Made by a program: the position numbers and the translations under genes. DNA of 64,000 nucleotides. Source: an uncultured Vampirovibrio sp. Lineage in GTDB: Bacteria; Cyanobacteriota; Vampirovibrionia; Gastranaerophilales; Gastranaerophilaceae. How positions within the stretch are numbered: the first letter of the stretch is position 1; the number at the start of each line of letters is the position of its first letter. The stretch covers positions 1 through 64,000 of the forward strand of contig CAJTLW010000004.1 in the NCBI GenBank assembly GCA_910577515.1, written 5' to 3'. The notes beneath the pieces were generated by a model. The model did not search any database. It had not been told where the DNA came from and worked only from the letters and a program-made list of their open reading frames with translations. Of this stretch, positions 7,909-16,337 are shown piece by piece.

Positions 7909-8982
7909 ATGGATGAGAAGAAAAAATTTTTAATTGTGAGGCTGAGTGCGATTGGCGATATCGTACACAGCCTTACTGTTGCGGATTGTTTGAGAACATT
8001 TTACCCGGATGCTCAAATTGATTGGGTTGTATCCGATAAATGCAAAGGCATTGTACAAAATAACCCGCTTTTAGATAATGTTTATGTAGCAGAAATTTCA
8101 AAATGGCGCAAAAACTGGCTTTTAAGCTTGCCTGATATTGTTAAGTTTACAAATATTTTAAAAAAGAATAAATATGATTACACCATTGATGTTCAAGGGT
8201 TATTCAAAAGTGCAATAATTACAGCACTTTCAGGTGGTAAAGAAAAAATCGGAATGGCGGATGGGCGTGAATTTTCAACACTTGTTCTTGATAAAAAAGT
8301 TGCCCCTAAAGAAAAGCGTCCTTTTAAAAACCGCCATATAATACGAAGAAACCTTGATATACTTGAAGGCTCAGGGCTTGTTTCGAAAGAAAATATGGCA
8401 AAGTATACACCTAAAGCACAATTGCCACCATCTGATGAAATGACAAAAAATAAAATAGATAATTTATTAAAAGATATTGATACAACAAAGCCAAATTTTG
8501 TTTTTGCACCTGCAACAATGTGGAAAAACAAGCACTGGGATGTATCAGAGTGGCAAAAACTTTTTAATTTGGTGAAAAATGGCGCCAACATTATCTTTAC
8601 AGGCGTTGAAAAAGATTTAAAATTGATAAATGAAATTACAAACGGGGAAAATGCTTTTATTCTTGCCGGAAAAACCAATATGAGTGAATATATTGAAGTA
8701 TTGCGGAGGGCAGATTTAATAGTAAGCCCGGATTCTGGTGCTTCGCATCTTGGCTTTGGGGTTATAAAAGAAGGCAGGCCAAAAATTTTCACCCTGTTTT
8801 TTGCAACTTCAAAAAATGTTTATACACCTTTAGGAGAAGGAAACCTTGGATTTCCTTTAGGGAAACCTATTTGCATTCCATGTCATAAAAGAAAATGTAA
8901 AAAGGGAACAATGGAGTGTACAAAATACATAAAAGCAGAAGAAGTTTTTGAAGAAATTAAAAAAATCTTTAAAAATTTGTAA
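7909..8982 (+). CDS. Glycosyltransferase family 9 (heptosyltransferase-like)
   Basis: The 357-residue protein begins with the GT9 hallmark ILIVRLSAIGDIVHSL (here FLIVRLSAIGDIVHS) and carries the C-terminal sugar-nucleotide region with RRADLIVSPDSGASHLG. GT9 enzymes add ADP-heptose to the LPS inner core, so it most likely acts at the cytoplasmic face in outer-membrane glycolipid synthesis. The C-terminus carries a Cys cluster (CIPCHKRKCKKGTMEC) also seen in other WaaC/WaaF-like proteins. There are no other LPS core genes next to it; the lptB-lptF/G pair is at the far end of the window. The acceptor and sugar cannot be told from sequence. Confidence 0.88.
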   Translation: MDEKKKFLIVRLSAIGDIVHSLTVADCLRTFYPDAQIDWVVSDKCKGIVQNNPLLDNVYVAEISKWRKNWLLSLPDIVKFTNILKKNKYDYTIDVQGLFKSAIITALSGGKEKIGMADGREFSTLVLDKKVAPKEKRPFKNRHIIRRNLDILEGSGLVSKENMAKYTPKAQLPPSDEMTKNKIDNLLKDIDTTKPNFVFAPATMWKNKHWDVSEWQKLFNLVKNGANIIFTGVEKDLKLINEITNGENAFILAGKTNMSEYIEVLRRADLIVSPDSGASHLGFGVIKEGRPKIFTLFFATSKNVYTPLGEGNLGFPLGKPICIPCHKRKCKKGTMECTKYIKAEEVFEEIKKIFKNL

Positions 8983-8987
8983 CCTCT

Positions 8988-9015
8988 TTGAAAAGAAATG
9001 AAAAAGTTGTATAAT
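8988..9015 (+). promoter_or_regulatory. Sigma-70-type promoter giving a leaderless mRNA
   Basis: TTGAAA (8988-8993), 16-bp spacer, TATAAT (9010-9015), then 7 nt to the ATG at 9023. There is no Shine-Dalgarno. This is the clearest leaderless arrangement in the window. Confidence 0.65.
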
Positions 9016-9022
9016 AGAAGCC

Positions 9023-10936
9023 ATGGGACTTTTTGATTGGATTAAAAATTCAGGCGAAAAATTAAGACGGGTTGAAGATAAAATTTATCAACAAAGGACT
9101 GATTTTGTTGAAATTTATCAAAAAAATCTTGCCCTTGAAAAAGAAATTTCCCAAAGAACAGAAGAATTGCACAAAGCTAATCAGACCTTGCTCACGCTTG
9201 AACATGTGTGGGATATGATGAATTCATCTAGGCCCTTATCAAGTGTTTTAGAAACAATTGTATCAAGCCTTCATGGAGAATTCAGGTATTTTTACAGCTG
9301 TATTATTCAAAAACAGCTTGATTCAAAAGGCGAATTTTTTGCTTTTAAAACTTATTTTCAAAACGAGTTTTCGGCAAAACTTGATGAATGTATCAAAACA
9401 CCACTTTTTGAAACACGTATTACAATCGGAAAAAATACTTCTTTATATGAAGCTATAGAAAATAAGAAATTTAGATTTTATTCAATTAATGAAGATATTT
9501 TTAATCTTCTTTTTCCGGATAATTTTATCCCTGAAAAAATTGCAGATTTAAGAAACACAACTCTTGTTAAATCTTTGATGATATTACCTATTGTATCAAA
9601 AGAGTTTACAGGCTTTTTAGCCGTATTTTCACCAAGAGAAGAGCCTAAAGAATCTGAGGTTAACTTCTTAAATCTTTTTGCACGGCAAATTGAGCTTGCT
9701 ATTACAATTGCAAACCTTTTTGAAACTGTAAAAAAACAAGCTGTAACAGACCCTTTGACAGAATTATTCAACAGAAGGTTTTATGAAGATGCTCTTGCCC
9801 GTGAAGCGAAACGTGCGCTGCGTTTAAACCAGCCTTTTACCCTGATTTCACTTGATTTAGATAAATTAAAACATATAAATGACATGTTTGGCCATTCTGC
9901 AGGCGACATTGCGATTAAAACCGTAGCATCTGTTATTACCAAAAATTCAAGGTCTGTGGACGTTCCTTCCCGCATAGGGGGTGAAGAATTTGCAATAATT
10001 CTTCCCGGTGTTGATTCAAACGGCGGGCTTATTGCAGCAGAAAGAATCCGTGCATCACTTGAAGGTGAACATGTTGAAACAGTAGGAAAAATTACTGCAA
10101 GCATCGGGGTTGCAACGTTTATTGAGCAAACAACTAATTTGGACGAGCTTGTTGAGATGGCAGATAAAGCTATGTATTTTGCTAAACAAAACGGCAGAAA
10201 CCAAGTGAGACTGGCTGAAGCTGCAGATGAAGTATCATGGCAGGAAGTAGCTGTGGATGCGTTTGTTCAGATTTTGGATAACCATAAAATACCATTTAAC
10301 ACTTCAATGGCTGAAAATTTATCTAAAAAGCTTCAGACAAAACAAGAAAATACAAGCGGAAGCTCTACAAAAGATTTACTGTATACAGTTGTAGATACAA
10401 TATCTAAAAGCTATGCTCCACAACATCAAGAGGGCATTACAAAATCGAAAGTGCAATTGGCTTCAGCTATTGCAAAAAGGTTTGATTTATCAAAAACCGA
10501 TGTTGATAAATTGAAAATCGCGATGCTATTATATGATATCGGGAATATTATGGTGCCAAATGATTTACTTAAAAAGACTTCTCCTTTAACAGAAGAAGAA
10601 AAGGCAACCATTACAAAACACCCTATTTATGCTGCTCAGGAAATTTTAAAACCTATAAACCATGTTTCAAATATTATTCCTATAATTGAACACCACCATG
10701 AAAATTGGGACGGAACAGGATATCCAAGCAAGAAAAAAGGGGACGACATTCCCTTAATTTCGCAAATTATCTTAATTGTAGATTCATATTATGCAATGAT
10801 ATCAGAGCGCCCTTATCGTAAGGCATACACTGAAGAACAGGCGCTTGAAGAAATTAAGAAATTAAGAGGCAAAAAATATTCTGAAGAATTAACGGATGAA
10901 TTCATCCATGCAATTGAAGATTTAAAAAGAATGTAG
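9023..10936 (+). CDS. Diguanylate cyclase with degenerate C-terminal HD-GYP domain
   Basis: The protein has 637 residues: an N-terminal coiled coil (about 10-60), a GAF-like region (about 70-240), a GGDEF domain (about 245-400) with GGEEF at 319-323 and an RxxD site (RSVD) just before it, then an HD-GYP-like domain (about 465-630). The GYP motif (566-568) and HHHENWDGTG are kept. The HD metal pair reads Y504-D505 and the following Lys is N508 (LLYDIGNI instead of LLHDIGKI), so phosphodiesterase activity is doubtful. It probably makes cyclic-di-GMP, with the HD-GYP part serving as a sensor or scaffold. A structured element lies right after the gene. Confidence 0.9.
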   Translation: MGLFDWIKNSGEKLRRVEDKIYQQRTDFVEIYQKNLALEKEISQRTEELHKANQTLLTLEHVWDMMNSSRPLSSVLETIVSSLHGEFRYFYSCIIQKQLDSKGEFFAFKTYFQNEFSAKLDECIKTPLFETRITIGKNTSLYEAIENKKFRFYSINEDIFNLLFPDNFIPEKIADLRNTTLVKSLMILPIVSKEFTGFLAVFSPREEPKESEVNFLNLFARQIELAITIANLFETVKKQAVTDPLTELFNRRFYEDALAREAKRALRLNQPFTLISLDLDKLKHINDMFGHSAGDIAIKTVASVITKNSRSVDVPSRIGGEEFAIILPGVDSNGGLIAAERIRASLEGEHVETVGKITASIGVATFIEQTTNLDELVEMADKAMYFAKQNGRNQVRLAEAADEVSWQEVAVDAFVQILDNHKIPFNTSMAENLSKKLQTKQENTSGSSTKDLLYTVVDTISKSYAPQHQEGITKSKVQLASAIAKRFDLSKTDVDKLKIAMLLYDIGNIMVPNDLLKKTSPLTEEEKATITKHPIYAAQEILKPINHVSNIIPIIEHHHENWDGTGYPSKKKGDDIPLISQIILIVDSYYAMISERPYRKAYTEEQALEEIKKLRGKKYSEELTDEFIHAIEDLKRM

Positions 10937-10948
10937 TTTTGTTATCAT

Positions 10949-11062
10949 AAAAACCTTTTACAAAACGGACACGGGGATTCGCCCGGTCATAAACCAACTT
11001 AATATCCTTAAATTAAGTTTGCGACACGAATTTTTAACGGTCCTTTTTTGCAAAAGGTTTTT
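10949..11062. repeat. Structured element, copy 1, between convergent genes
   Basis: An outer stem (AAAAACCTTTT... with ...AAAAGGTTTTT) encloses a core from GGAC (10967) to GTCC (11040-11043). Inside lie the conserved boxes ACACGGGGATTC and CGAATTTTTAACGG, and an inner stem AACTTAAT/ATTAAGTT. A second copy at 61160-61269 keeps the boxes but changes the stems with compensation. It lies between convergent genes and probably ends transcription both ways. Its nature (RNA, terminator or mobile repeat) is unproven. Confidence 0.7.
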
Positions 11063-11081
11063 CTTCAACAAAATTATAATA

Positions 11082-12047
11082 TTAAAACTTCAAAATTACT
11101 TTAAGTGTGTCTTTTTGTCTGTTGAGTTCAAATGCTTCAACCCCTTGATTAAACGGCATTATTTTTGTTATTAAGGGCGAAACATCAAGCATGCCACGCT
11201 CTAAAAGCCTCATAACAGGTGAAAACTGTCCGCATCTTGAACCCACAACAGTAATTTCATTAATTACAACAGGGGCAAGGTTTAAGCCTTCTTTTGCTGC
11301 AATTGTACTTTTTAAAACAAGTATACCTCTTGGTTTTACAAGGTTTAAGGATGTTTCAAACCCTCCTTTAGAGCCTGTAGCTTCGATTACAACATCAAAA
11401 GATTGCTCTAAGCCATTAATATTATCTAAAAGCAGAATTTTATTTCCGGCATTTGCTGATATATCAAGCTTATTTTGGTGTTTTCCGATGTGGGTTATAT
11501 CAATATTTAAAGCACCCAAAACAAGCGCAATAGAAAGCCCGAGTTTTCCATCCCCTAAAAGCGCCACTTTATCTGTCGGCTTTATATGCACCTGTTCAAT
11601 TATTTCATAAGCAGCAGCAAGAGGCTCAATAAATACAGCGGTTTCATCCGGCACATTATCGGGAATTTCAAGCAAATTAGACACAGGAAGAGTAAAATAT
11701 TCGCTAAAACACCCTTCTTTTTGCCAGATACCAAGCGTTCCCCTATTCGGACAATGGCGCTCTAAGCCTTTTGCGCACCATTCGCAATTTTTACATCCTG
11801 CATTAATTTCACCCACAACTCTTTTTCCAAGCCATTTTTTATCTGCCTCATCATATACTTTTTCAACCACCCCTGTAAACTCATGTCCTAAAACACCTTT
11901 ATAGCCCATATAGCCTTTTGTTATTTCTTCATCGGTATTGCAAACTCCGCCAAGAGTTGCCTTTATAAGTGCTTCACCTTGTTTTAAAACCGGTTCTTTA
12001 TAGTTTTCAACAAATTTTAAACCTTCGTCAAATATTAATGCCTTCAT
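11082..12047 (-). CDS. Zinc-dependent MDR-family alcohol dehydrogenase
   Basis: The 321-residue protein has the medium-chain dehydrogenase layout. It has a catalytic-zinc Cys near residue 36 (GGVCNTDEE), GHEFTG at about 54-59, and a four-Cys structural zinc loop (CKNCEWCAKGLERHC, about 85-99). These are followed by a Rossmann domain with LLGDGKLGLS at about 162-171. It should oxidise an alcohol or polyol with NAD(P)+; the substrate is not evident. At 321 residues it is slightly shorter than typical members (about 340-350). It follows trxB on the same strand, but a hairpin separates the two. Family confident, substrate unknown. Confidence 0.85.
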   Translation of the reverse strand: MKALIFDEGLKFVENYKEPVLKQGEALIKATLGGVCNTDEEITKGYMGYKGVLGHEFTGVVEKVYDEADKKWLGKRVVGEINAGCKNCEWCAKGLERHCPNRGTLGIWQKEGCFSEYFTLPVSNLLEIPDNVPDETAVFIEPLAAAYEIIEQVHIKPTDKVALLGDGKLGLSIALVLGALNIDITHIGKHQNKLDISANAGNKILLLDNINGLEQSFDVVIEATGSKGGFETSLNLVKPRGILVLKSTIAAKEGLNLAPVVINEITVVGSRCGQFSPVMRLLERGMLDVSPLITKIMPFNQGVEAFELNRQKDTLKVILKF

Positions 12048-12073
12048 AGATTGCTACTCTCCTTTAAAATATT

Positions 12074-12098
12074 TAAGCCCCTTTGTTTAAGGGGCTTT
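12074..12098 (-). terminator. Hairpin terminating the trxB transcript
   Basis: AAGCCCCTT (12075-12083) pairs with AAGGGGCTT (12089-12097), just after the trxB stop on the minus strand. The following tract is A/T-mixed rather than pure U. Confidence 0.6.
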
Positions 12099-12104
12099 AA
12101 ACTG

Positions 12105-13058
12105 CTATTTTGCCTGCACTGCTGCAAGTTTTAATTCTTCAATGTATTTAACGGCCGAAATGCCTGCAACGGCACCATCTGAAACCGCTGTAATCACCTG
12201 TCTTAAAGGCGTAATACGAACATCACCTGCCGCAAAAACACCCATGGTACTTGTTCTCATCTGTTCATCAACTTTGATAAACCCTCTTTCATCCTGCATA
12301 ACCTGCCCTGAAAAGTCTTTAACATTCGGGGTAAAGCCTATGTACGGAAAAACACCATCTACAGCCAAATCTTCAATTGCTTTTGTTTTAACATTTTGAA
12401 CTTTTAAATTGCCTACACATCCTTCATCGTTGGCATTAATTTCCAAAGGAACGGTATCGTAGATAAATTCAAGCTTATCGTTTTTAAAGGCACGTTCCTG
12501 AACGATTTTATCCGCGCGAAGCTCATCTCTGCGGTGAATGATATAAACTTTTTTTGCAAATTTTGTAAGATAAGCGCCTTCTTCAACTGCAGCATTTCCA
12601 CCGCCAACAACCGCAACTGTTTTATCTTTGTAAAATGCCCCATCGCACACGGCACAATAGCTTACACCTTTTCCTATAAGTTCGCTTTCGCCTTTAATAC
12701 CTAGCTTTGCAGCACTTGCACCGGTTGCAATAATTACCGTGCGTGCTTTATATTCACCCTTCAGGGTTTTAATTGTTTTAATGTCTGAAACAAGGTCTAT
12801 GCTTTGAATTTCTTCCATCATAAATTTAGGAACATTGAATTTATCAAGATGGTGTTCAAATTTTTCAGCTAATTCCCATCCTTCAATCGTATCAAATCCT
12901 AAATAATTCTCAATTTCAAGGTAATTTACGGGTTGGCCGCCAAGAGTTGATGTATCTATGATTGCAACATCCACATTTCCTCTTTTTGCATATAGTGCGG
13001 CTGAAATTCCCGCTGGTCCTCCTCCTAAAACGATTAAATCGTATATTTTTTCACTCAA
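12105..13058 (-). CDS. trxB: Thioredoxin reductase
   Basis: The 317-residue flavoprotein has an FAD-binding GGGPAG (12-17), the redox-active CAVC disulfide (C135, C138, followed by DG), the NAD(P)H site GGGNAA near 153-158, and a C-terminal FAD motif GVFAAGDVR. Length and motif order match low-molecular-weight thioredoxin reductase. It would pass electrons from NADPH to thioredoxin in the cytosol. Its ATG lies 2 nt after the stop of an exported-protein gene on the same strand, so the two are co-transcribed. No thioredoxin gene is in the window. Confidence 0.95.
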   Translation of the reverse strand: MSEKIYDLIVLGGGPAGISAALYAKRGNVDVAIIDTSTLGGQPVNYLEIENYLGFDTIEGWELAEKFEHHLDKFNVPKFMMEEIQSIDLVSDIKTIKTLKGEYKARTVIIATGASAAKLGIKGESELIGKGVSYCAVCDGAFYKDKTVAVVGGGNAAVEEGAYLTKFAKKVYIIHRRDELRADKIVQERAFKNDKLEFIYDTVPLEINANDEGCVGNLKVQNVKTKAIEDLAVDGVFPYIGFTPNVKDFSGQVMQDERGFIKVDEQMRTSTMGVFAAGDVRITPLRQVITAVSDGAVAGISAVKYIEELKLAAVQAK

Positions 13059-13060
13059 TT

Positions 13061-13591
13061 TTAATTCTCTCCTGATATTTTTTGCCCTATTACAATATAT
13101 TTTACTATATCTTTTGAAATTAGTTTGTTATCTTCATATTTTTCAATAATAAAAGTGTCAAATCCTCTGAAAATGTTCCCGTCAAGCACAAATTCGGGGC
13201 TTTCCCTTTGAATATATTTATATTTACCACTCCTCTCTTCTTTAATCCGCATAAATTTCAGCGTTTTACCATCAAGTTTTTTATTATCCGCCTCAATTTG
13301 AATTGATGATTTTGCGCCTGTCATTGCATTTTCAAGAATTAAGACGTTTCCTGCCCCTGAAAGGTTCCAGATATCAACACTTAATTTATTAAACATTTTG
13401 GGGTTATTTGAGCTTTGCATTTTAGATGTTACATGCCAGACACCAAAAAAACCTTTCGGAATAACTTCATAAACTGCTCCACCCTTCAGTGTTTCAGCCA
13501 TCGCTATTTGCGCTGCTGTTTGTGTTGTCATTTGCATTTGAGGTGCAATTATAAGTATTAAAGCAACAACCAATAAAAAAATTCTTTTCAT
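13061..13591 (-). CDS. Exported protein of unknown function upstream of trxB
   Basis: The 176-residue protein starts with a signal peptide (MKRIFLLVVALILIIAPQ) and continues as a beta-rich protein with GGAVYEVIPKGFFGVWHVTS near 37-56. No catalytic motif stands out. It lies in an operon with trxB (2-nt gap) and is divergent from the tandem paralogue pair that starts at 13709. Export to the periplasm is inferred from the signal peptide. Unrecognised family. Confidence 0.7.
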   Translation of the reverse strand: MKRIFLLVVALILIIAPQMQMTTQTAAQIAMAETLKGGAVYEVIPKGFFGVWHVTSKMQSSNNPKMFNKLSVDIWNLSGAGNVLILENAMTGAKSSIQIEADNKKLDGKTLKFMRIKEERSGKYKYIQRESPEFVLDGNIFRGFDTFIIEKYEDNKLISKDIVKYIVIGQKISGEN

Positions 13592-13708
13592 AAGGGTATT
13601 TTAATTAAAAGTTTGGAAAAGAAAATTAACATGATAAGCAATATTTAATATATCTTTTTCTGTGGGGCAGGGGTATAATCATTTTATAGGGAAGGCTGAA
13701 AGATTTTT

Positions 13709-14497
13709 ATGAAAAATGTTTTAATAATATCATTATTGCTGGTTGTGGGTGTTTGTCCCGTTTTTGCAGAATGGGTGAATGTGCAGGATATAAAAGACCC
13801 TATAAGGCTTTTGGATACGAAAAGCATTAAAGATGTAAGCTATAAAAACAACGAAGGGGTTATTTTTGCACTCCGATATATCGGAAAAAACAATAAAGAA
13901 AACGTAGCTACATTTTTTGCGGATTTTAAGAATGAAAAAGCAGGGGTAATTTCAATCAAGCCTTATTTTAAAGATATGAAATATGATTTTATAATTCCGG
14001 ATAATTTTGAAATGAAAAATATATCGGATTTTAAGACAAATTTTTTAGAGATTGAAAAATATGTAAAGGGAAGAAATGTTGAACCGTCTTCCACCGTTGA
14101 ATATTTAAAGGAAGAAACTGCTGAAAAAACTGGCGAACAGAGTAAAATCAATTGGAATCCTTATATAACAAACATTGAAAAAAGCATAAAGAAAAACTGG
14201 CATCCGCCAAAGGCTGATAAATCAACAAGAGCCGTGGTATTTTTTAATGTTGCAAAAGACGGCGGGCTTTTAGAGTGTAAAATACAGCAATCATCCAAAA
14301 ATTATGCTTTTGATGATGCGATATTGCGTGCAATAAAAGAAACAGCACCGTTTAGACCGCTCCCTAAAGAATTTGAAAAGGATTTTATAAGTATAGAATT
14401 CACATTTGACTATAATGTTCTTGGCGGCACATTTAACCCGAAGGTTAGCCCGAATAATACTTGGCATGGAAGGTTTTTAAAGGGCAACCCTATATAA
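13709..14497 (+). CDS. Exported protein with TonB-C-like domain, paralogue 1
   Basis: The 262-residue protein has a signal peptide (about 1-20, ending VFAEW) and an N-terminal domain beginning WVNVQDIKDPIRLLDT. The C-terminal domain of about 90 residues (YITNIEKSIKKNWHPP..., then DDAILRAIKETAPFRPLP) resembles the TonB/TolA C-terminal fold. Unlike real TonB it lacks a proline-rich spacer and membrane anchor, so it is probably periplasmic rather than an energy transducer. A TATAAT (13674-13679) and GGAAGG ribosome site precede it. A close paralogue follows 13 bp downstream. Confidence 0.75.
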   Translation: MKNVLIISLLLVVGVCPVFAEWVNVQDIKDPIRLLDTKSIKDVSYKNNEGVIFALRYIGKNNKENVATFFADFKNEKAGVISIKPYFKDMKYDFIIPDNFEMKNISDFKTNFLEIEKYVKGRNVEPSSTVEYLKEETAEKTGEQSKINWNPYITNIEKSIKKNWHPPKADKSTRAVVFFNVAKDGGLLECKIQQSSKNYAFDDAILRAIKETAPFRPLPKEFEKDFISIEFTFDYNVLGGTFNPKVSPNNTWHGRFLKGNPI

Positions 14498-14510
14498 AAA
14501 GGTGAGTTTA

Positions 14511-15308
14511 ATGAAAAATGTTTTAACAGTTTTATTTATGATGATTTTAGGGGTTTGTCCAGTTTTTGCACAGTGGGTGAATGTGCAGGATATAAAGGAC
14601 CCAATAAGGCTTTTGGATACCGATAATATTTATAAAATACGTTATAACAACATTGAAGGTGCAGGGTTTCGAATAAGATACACGGGAAAAGACAAAAAAG
14701 ACAATGTAGCTACATTTTTTGCGGATTTTGAAAACAACAAGGCGGGGGTTATTTCAATAAGTCAATATGGTGCAGGACTGCCCAATTTTTACATTCCTAA
14801 AGACTTTAACATGAAGGATATATCTGAATTTAAGACAAATTTTAGCAAAATTAAAGAATATGCAAATAAAAAATATCTGAATGAATGTCCGGAAGAATTT
14901 TTGATAAAACCTTTAAGCATGGAAGAAAAAGGCCTTGTAAAAAGCTATTTGGGTAATATCGAAAAAGATATAAGCAAAAATTGGAATATGCCAAAAAATG
15001 ATGAAGAAAACCATACATTAATCAGGCTTAAAATTAATAAGGACGGAAATATTGAAACCCATAAAATGATACTTACATCCCAAAACGAAATGTTTAACCA
15101 AACGGCTTTAAGGGCGCTAAAACTTACGGAACCCTTTAAGGCTTTTCCTAAAAAATATACAAGAGATTATATGTGGCTTGATTTTGCATTCGGATATAAC
15201 AACATGAATGAAGAAAGCCAAAGAGATATTTTATCACAAAGGGCAGATTCTTTTGCAAACGTGCTTACGGGGATTTTATTAATACCGTTGATAATATTGG
15301 GACTATAA
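14511..15308 (+). CDS. Exported protein with TonB-C-like domain, paralogue 2
   Basis: The 265-residue paralogue of the preceding gene has a near-identical start (MKNVLTVL...VCPVFAQWVNVQDIKDPIRLLDT) and the same C-terminal TonB-C-like layout (YLGNIEKDISKNWNMP, then NQTALRALKLTEPFKAFP). It adds a hydrophobic C-terminal segment (VLTGILLIPLIILGL) that could anchor it. The ATG at 14511 is chosen because AAGGTGAG precedes it; an in-frame GTG at 14502 overlaps that site. Both genes look like one transcript. The function is unknown. Confidence 0.75.
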   Translation: MKNVLTVLFMMILGVCPVFAQWVNVQDIKDPIRLLDTDNIYKIRYNNIEGAGFRIRYTGKDKKDNVATFFADFENNKAGVISISQYGAGLPNFYIPKDFNMKDISEFKTNFSKIKEYANKKYLNECPEEFLIKPLSMEEKGLVKSYLGNIEKDISKNWNMPKNDEENHTLIRLKINKDGNIETHKMILTSQNEMFNQTALRALKLTEPFKAFPKKYTRDYMWLDFAFGYNNMNEESQRDILSQRADSFANVLTGILLIPLIILGL

Positions 15309-15324
15309 CAACAAACCTGAATTT

Positions 15325-16200
15325 CTATATCCAATCATTTGAGAAGGCCTTGGCACCGTGCTGAACACATGTAAAACATCTTTCTGTATCTAAATAGACT
15401 TTTTTTGAATACTCTTCAAGAGAAGCACCTGTGCGCGCTCTAAAGTCGTTACACAAAACAGGACAGCAAAATACCCCTTTAGAGCTTACTATTCTTGAAT
15501 TAGAGCAATCAAGTGTGCTTTTATCAAAATTATTTGTTTCAACCTGATTAAATGTGTTTGCTGCAGGGTTAAAATAAGGAATAATTTTTAAGTTTATATC
15601 TTCAAATTCAAAATCGATTTTAGAGAGCATGTCTCTAAAGCCCTCAAAAAGTTCTTCTTTTGTTTCATGATAATAATTTACAGTAGATATAATCGGGTTA
15701 AATTCATATTTGTAAAGGCTTTGAATTGCAAGGAGTGCTTTTCTGAAGCTGCCTCTTCCTCTAATTTCATCATTTTTTTGTTCGTTATAATGGTCAAGGC
15801 TTATTCTGTATATTGTTTCAAAATTGGATTCATCATCAATTTTTCTTAAAAAACGGGCTTTTTTATCATTTATAAGGGTGCCATTTGTCATAACGGTTGT
15901 ATTTGAAAATTTTAAACAAAGTCTTAAAATTGTATTAAAATCCGGGTGGAGCATAGGTTCTCCGCCTGTTAAATAAATACATTTAATTTTTTCTTTTTTA
16001 GATAAAATTAAAGACTGTTTTATTTTATCAAGATGGATGAAATCTTTTTCCTGTTTATAAGGGTTTCTTTTAATATAGCAGTGAGAACACTTTAGGTTGC
16101 AGTTTTTCGTTGTGAGTTCAAAAAATAAGTTGTTTAATTCTTCCATTTTAACTTCGGGTGCTTGCATAAACGTAAGCCCCGTATTTTGAGTACTTTGCAT
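15325..16200 (-). CDS. Radical SAM protein
   Basis: The protein has 291 residues from the ATG at 16200, which has AAGGA 9 nt upstream; another ATG three codons earlier overlaps that site. The radical SAM cluster motif is C-x3-C-x2-C (C34, C38, C41, in NCNLKCSHCY), followed by the SAM-binding GGEPMLH. The C-terminal third holds additional Cys (CSN, FCCPVLC, RCFTC), suggesting a short SPASM-like auxiliary cluster region. Such enzymes modify peptides or act in cofactor and RNA chemistry; no precursor peptide is seen nearby. Substrate unknown. Confidence 0.88.
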   Translation of the reverse strand: MQSTQNTGLTFMQAPEVKMEELNNLFFELTTKNCNLKCSHCYIKRNPYKQEKDFIHLDKIKQSLILSKKEKIKCIYLTGGEPMLHPDFNTILRLCLKFSNTTVMTNGTLINDKKARFLRKIDDESNFETIYRISLDHYNEQKNDEIRGRGSFRKALLAIQSLYKYEFNPIISTVNYYHETKEELFEGFRDMLSKIDFEFEDINLKIIPYFNPAANTFNQVETNNFDKSTLDCSNSRIVSSKGVFCCPVLCNDFRARTGASLEEYSKKVYLDTERCFTCVQHGAKAFSNDWI

Positions 16201-16283
16201 TAATTTCATTCCTTAAAAAATAGTCTAACTTTTAAAATTATTGTATATTTTTATAGGAAAAATAATATTACTCTTTCGGATAA

Positions 16284-16315
16284 TAAAAAAGACCGGCTGA
16301 TTACTTAAGCCGGTC
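16284..16315 (-). terminator. Intrinsic terminator of the pilMN-pilO operon
   Basis: GACCGGCT (16291-16298) pairs with AGCCGGTC (16308-16315). On the minus strand it is followed by TTTTTTATT. Confidence 0.82.
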
Positions 16316-16337
16316 AATTTTAATTTATTAAAATCTT

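Noticed and set aside
10967..11043. Integron attC site or tRNA-like element
   Set aside because: The core lacks the attC R-box and L-box layout with an integrase nearby, and the arms do not fold as a tRNA.
13709..15308. TonB energy-transducer genes
   Set aside because: The C-terminal domain is TonB-like, but the membrane anchor plus proline-rich spacer and ExbB/ExbD neighbours are missing.
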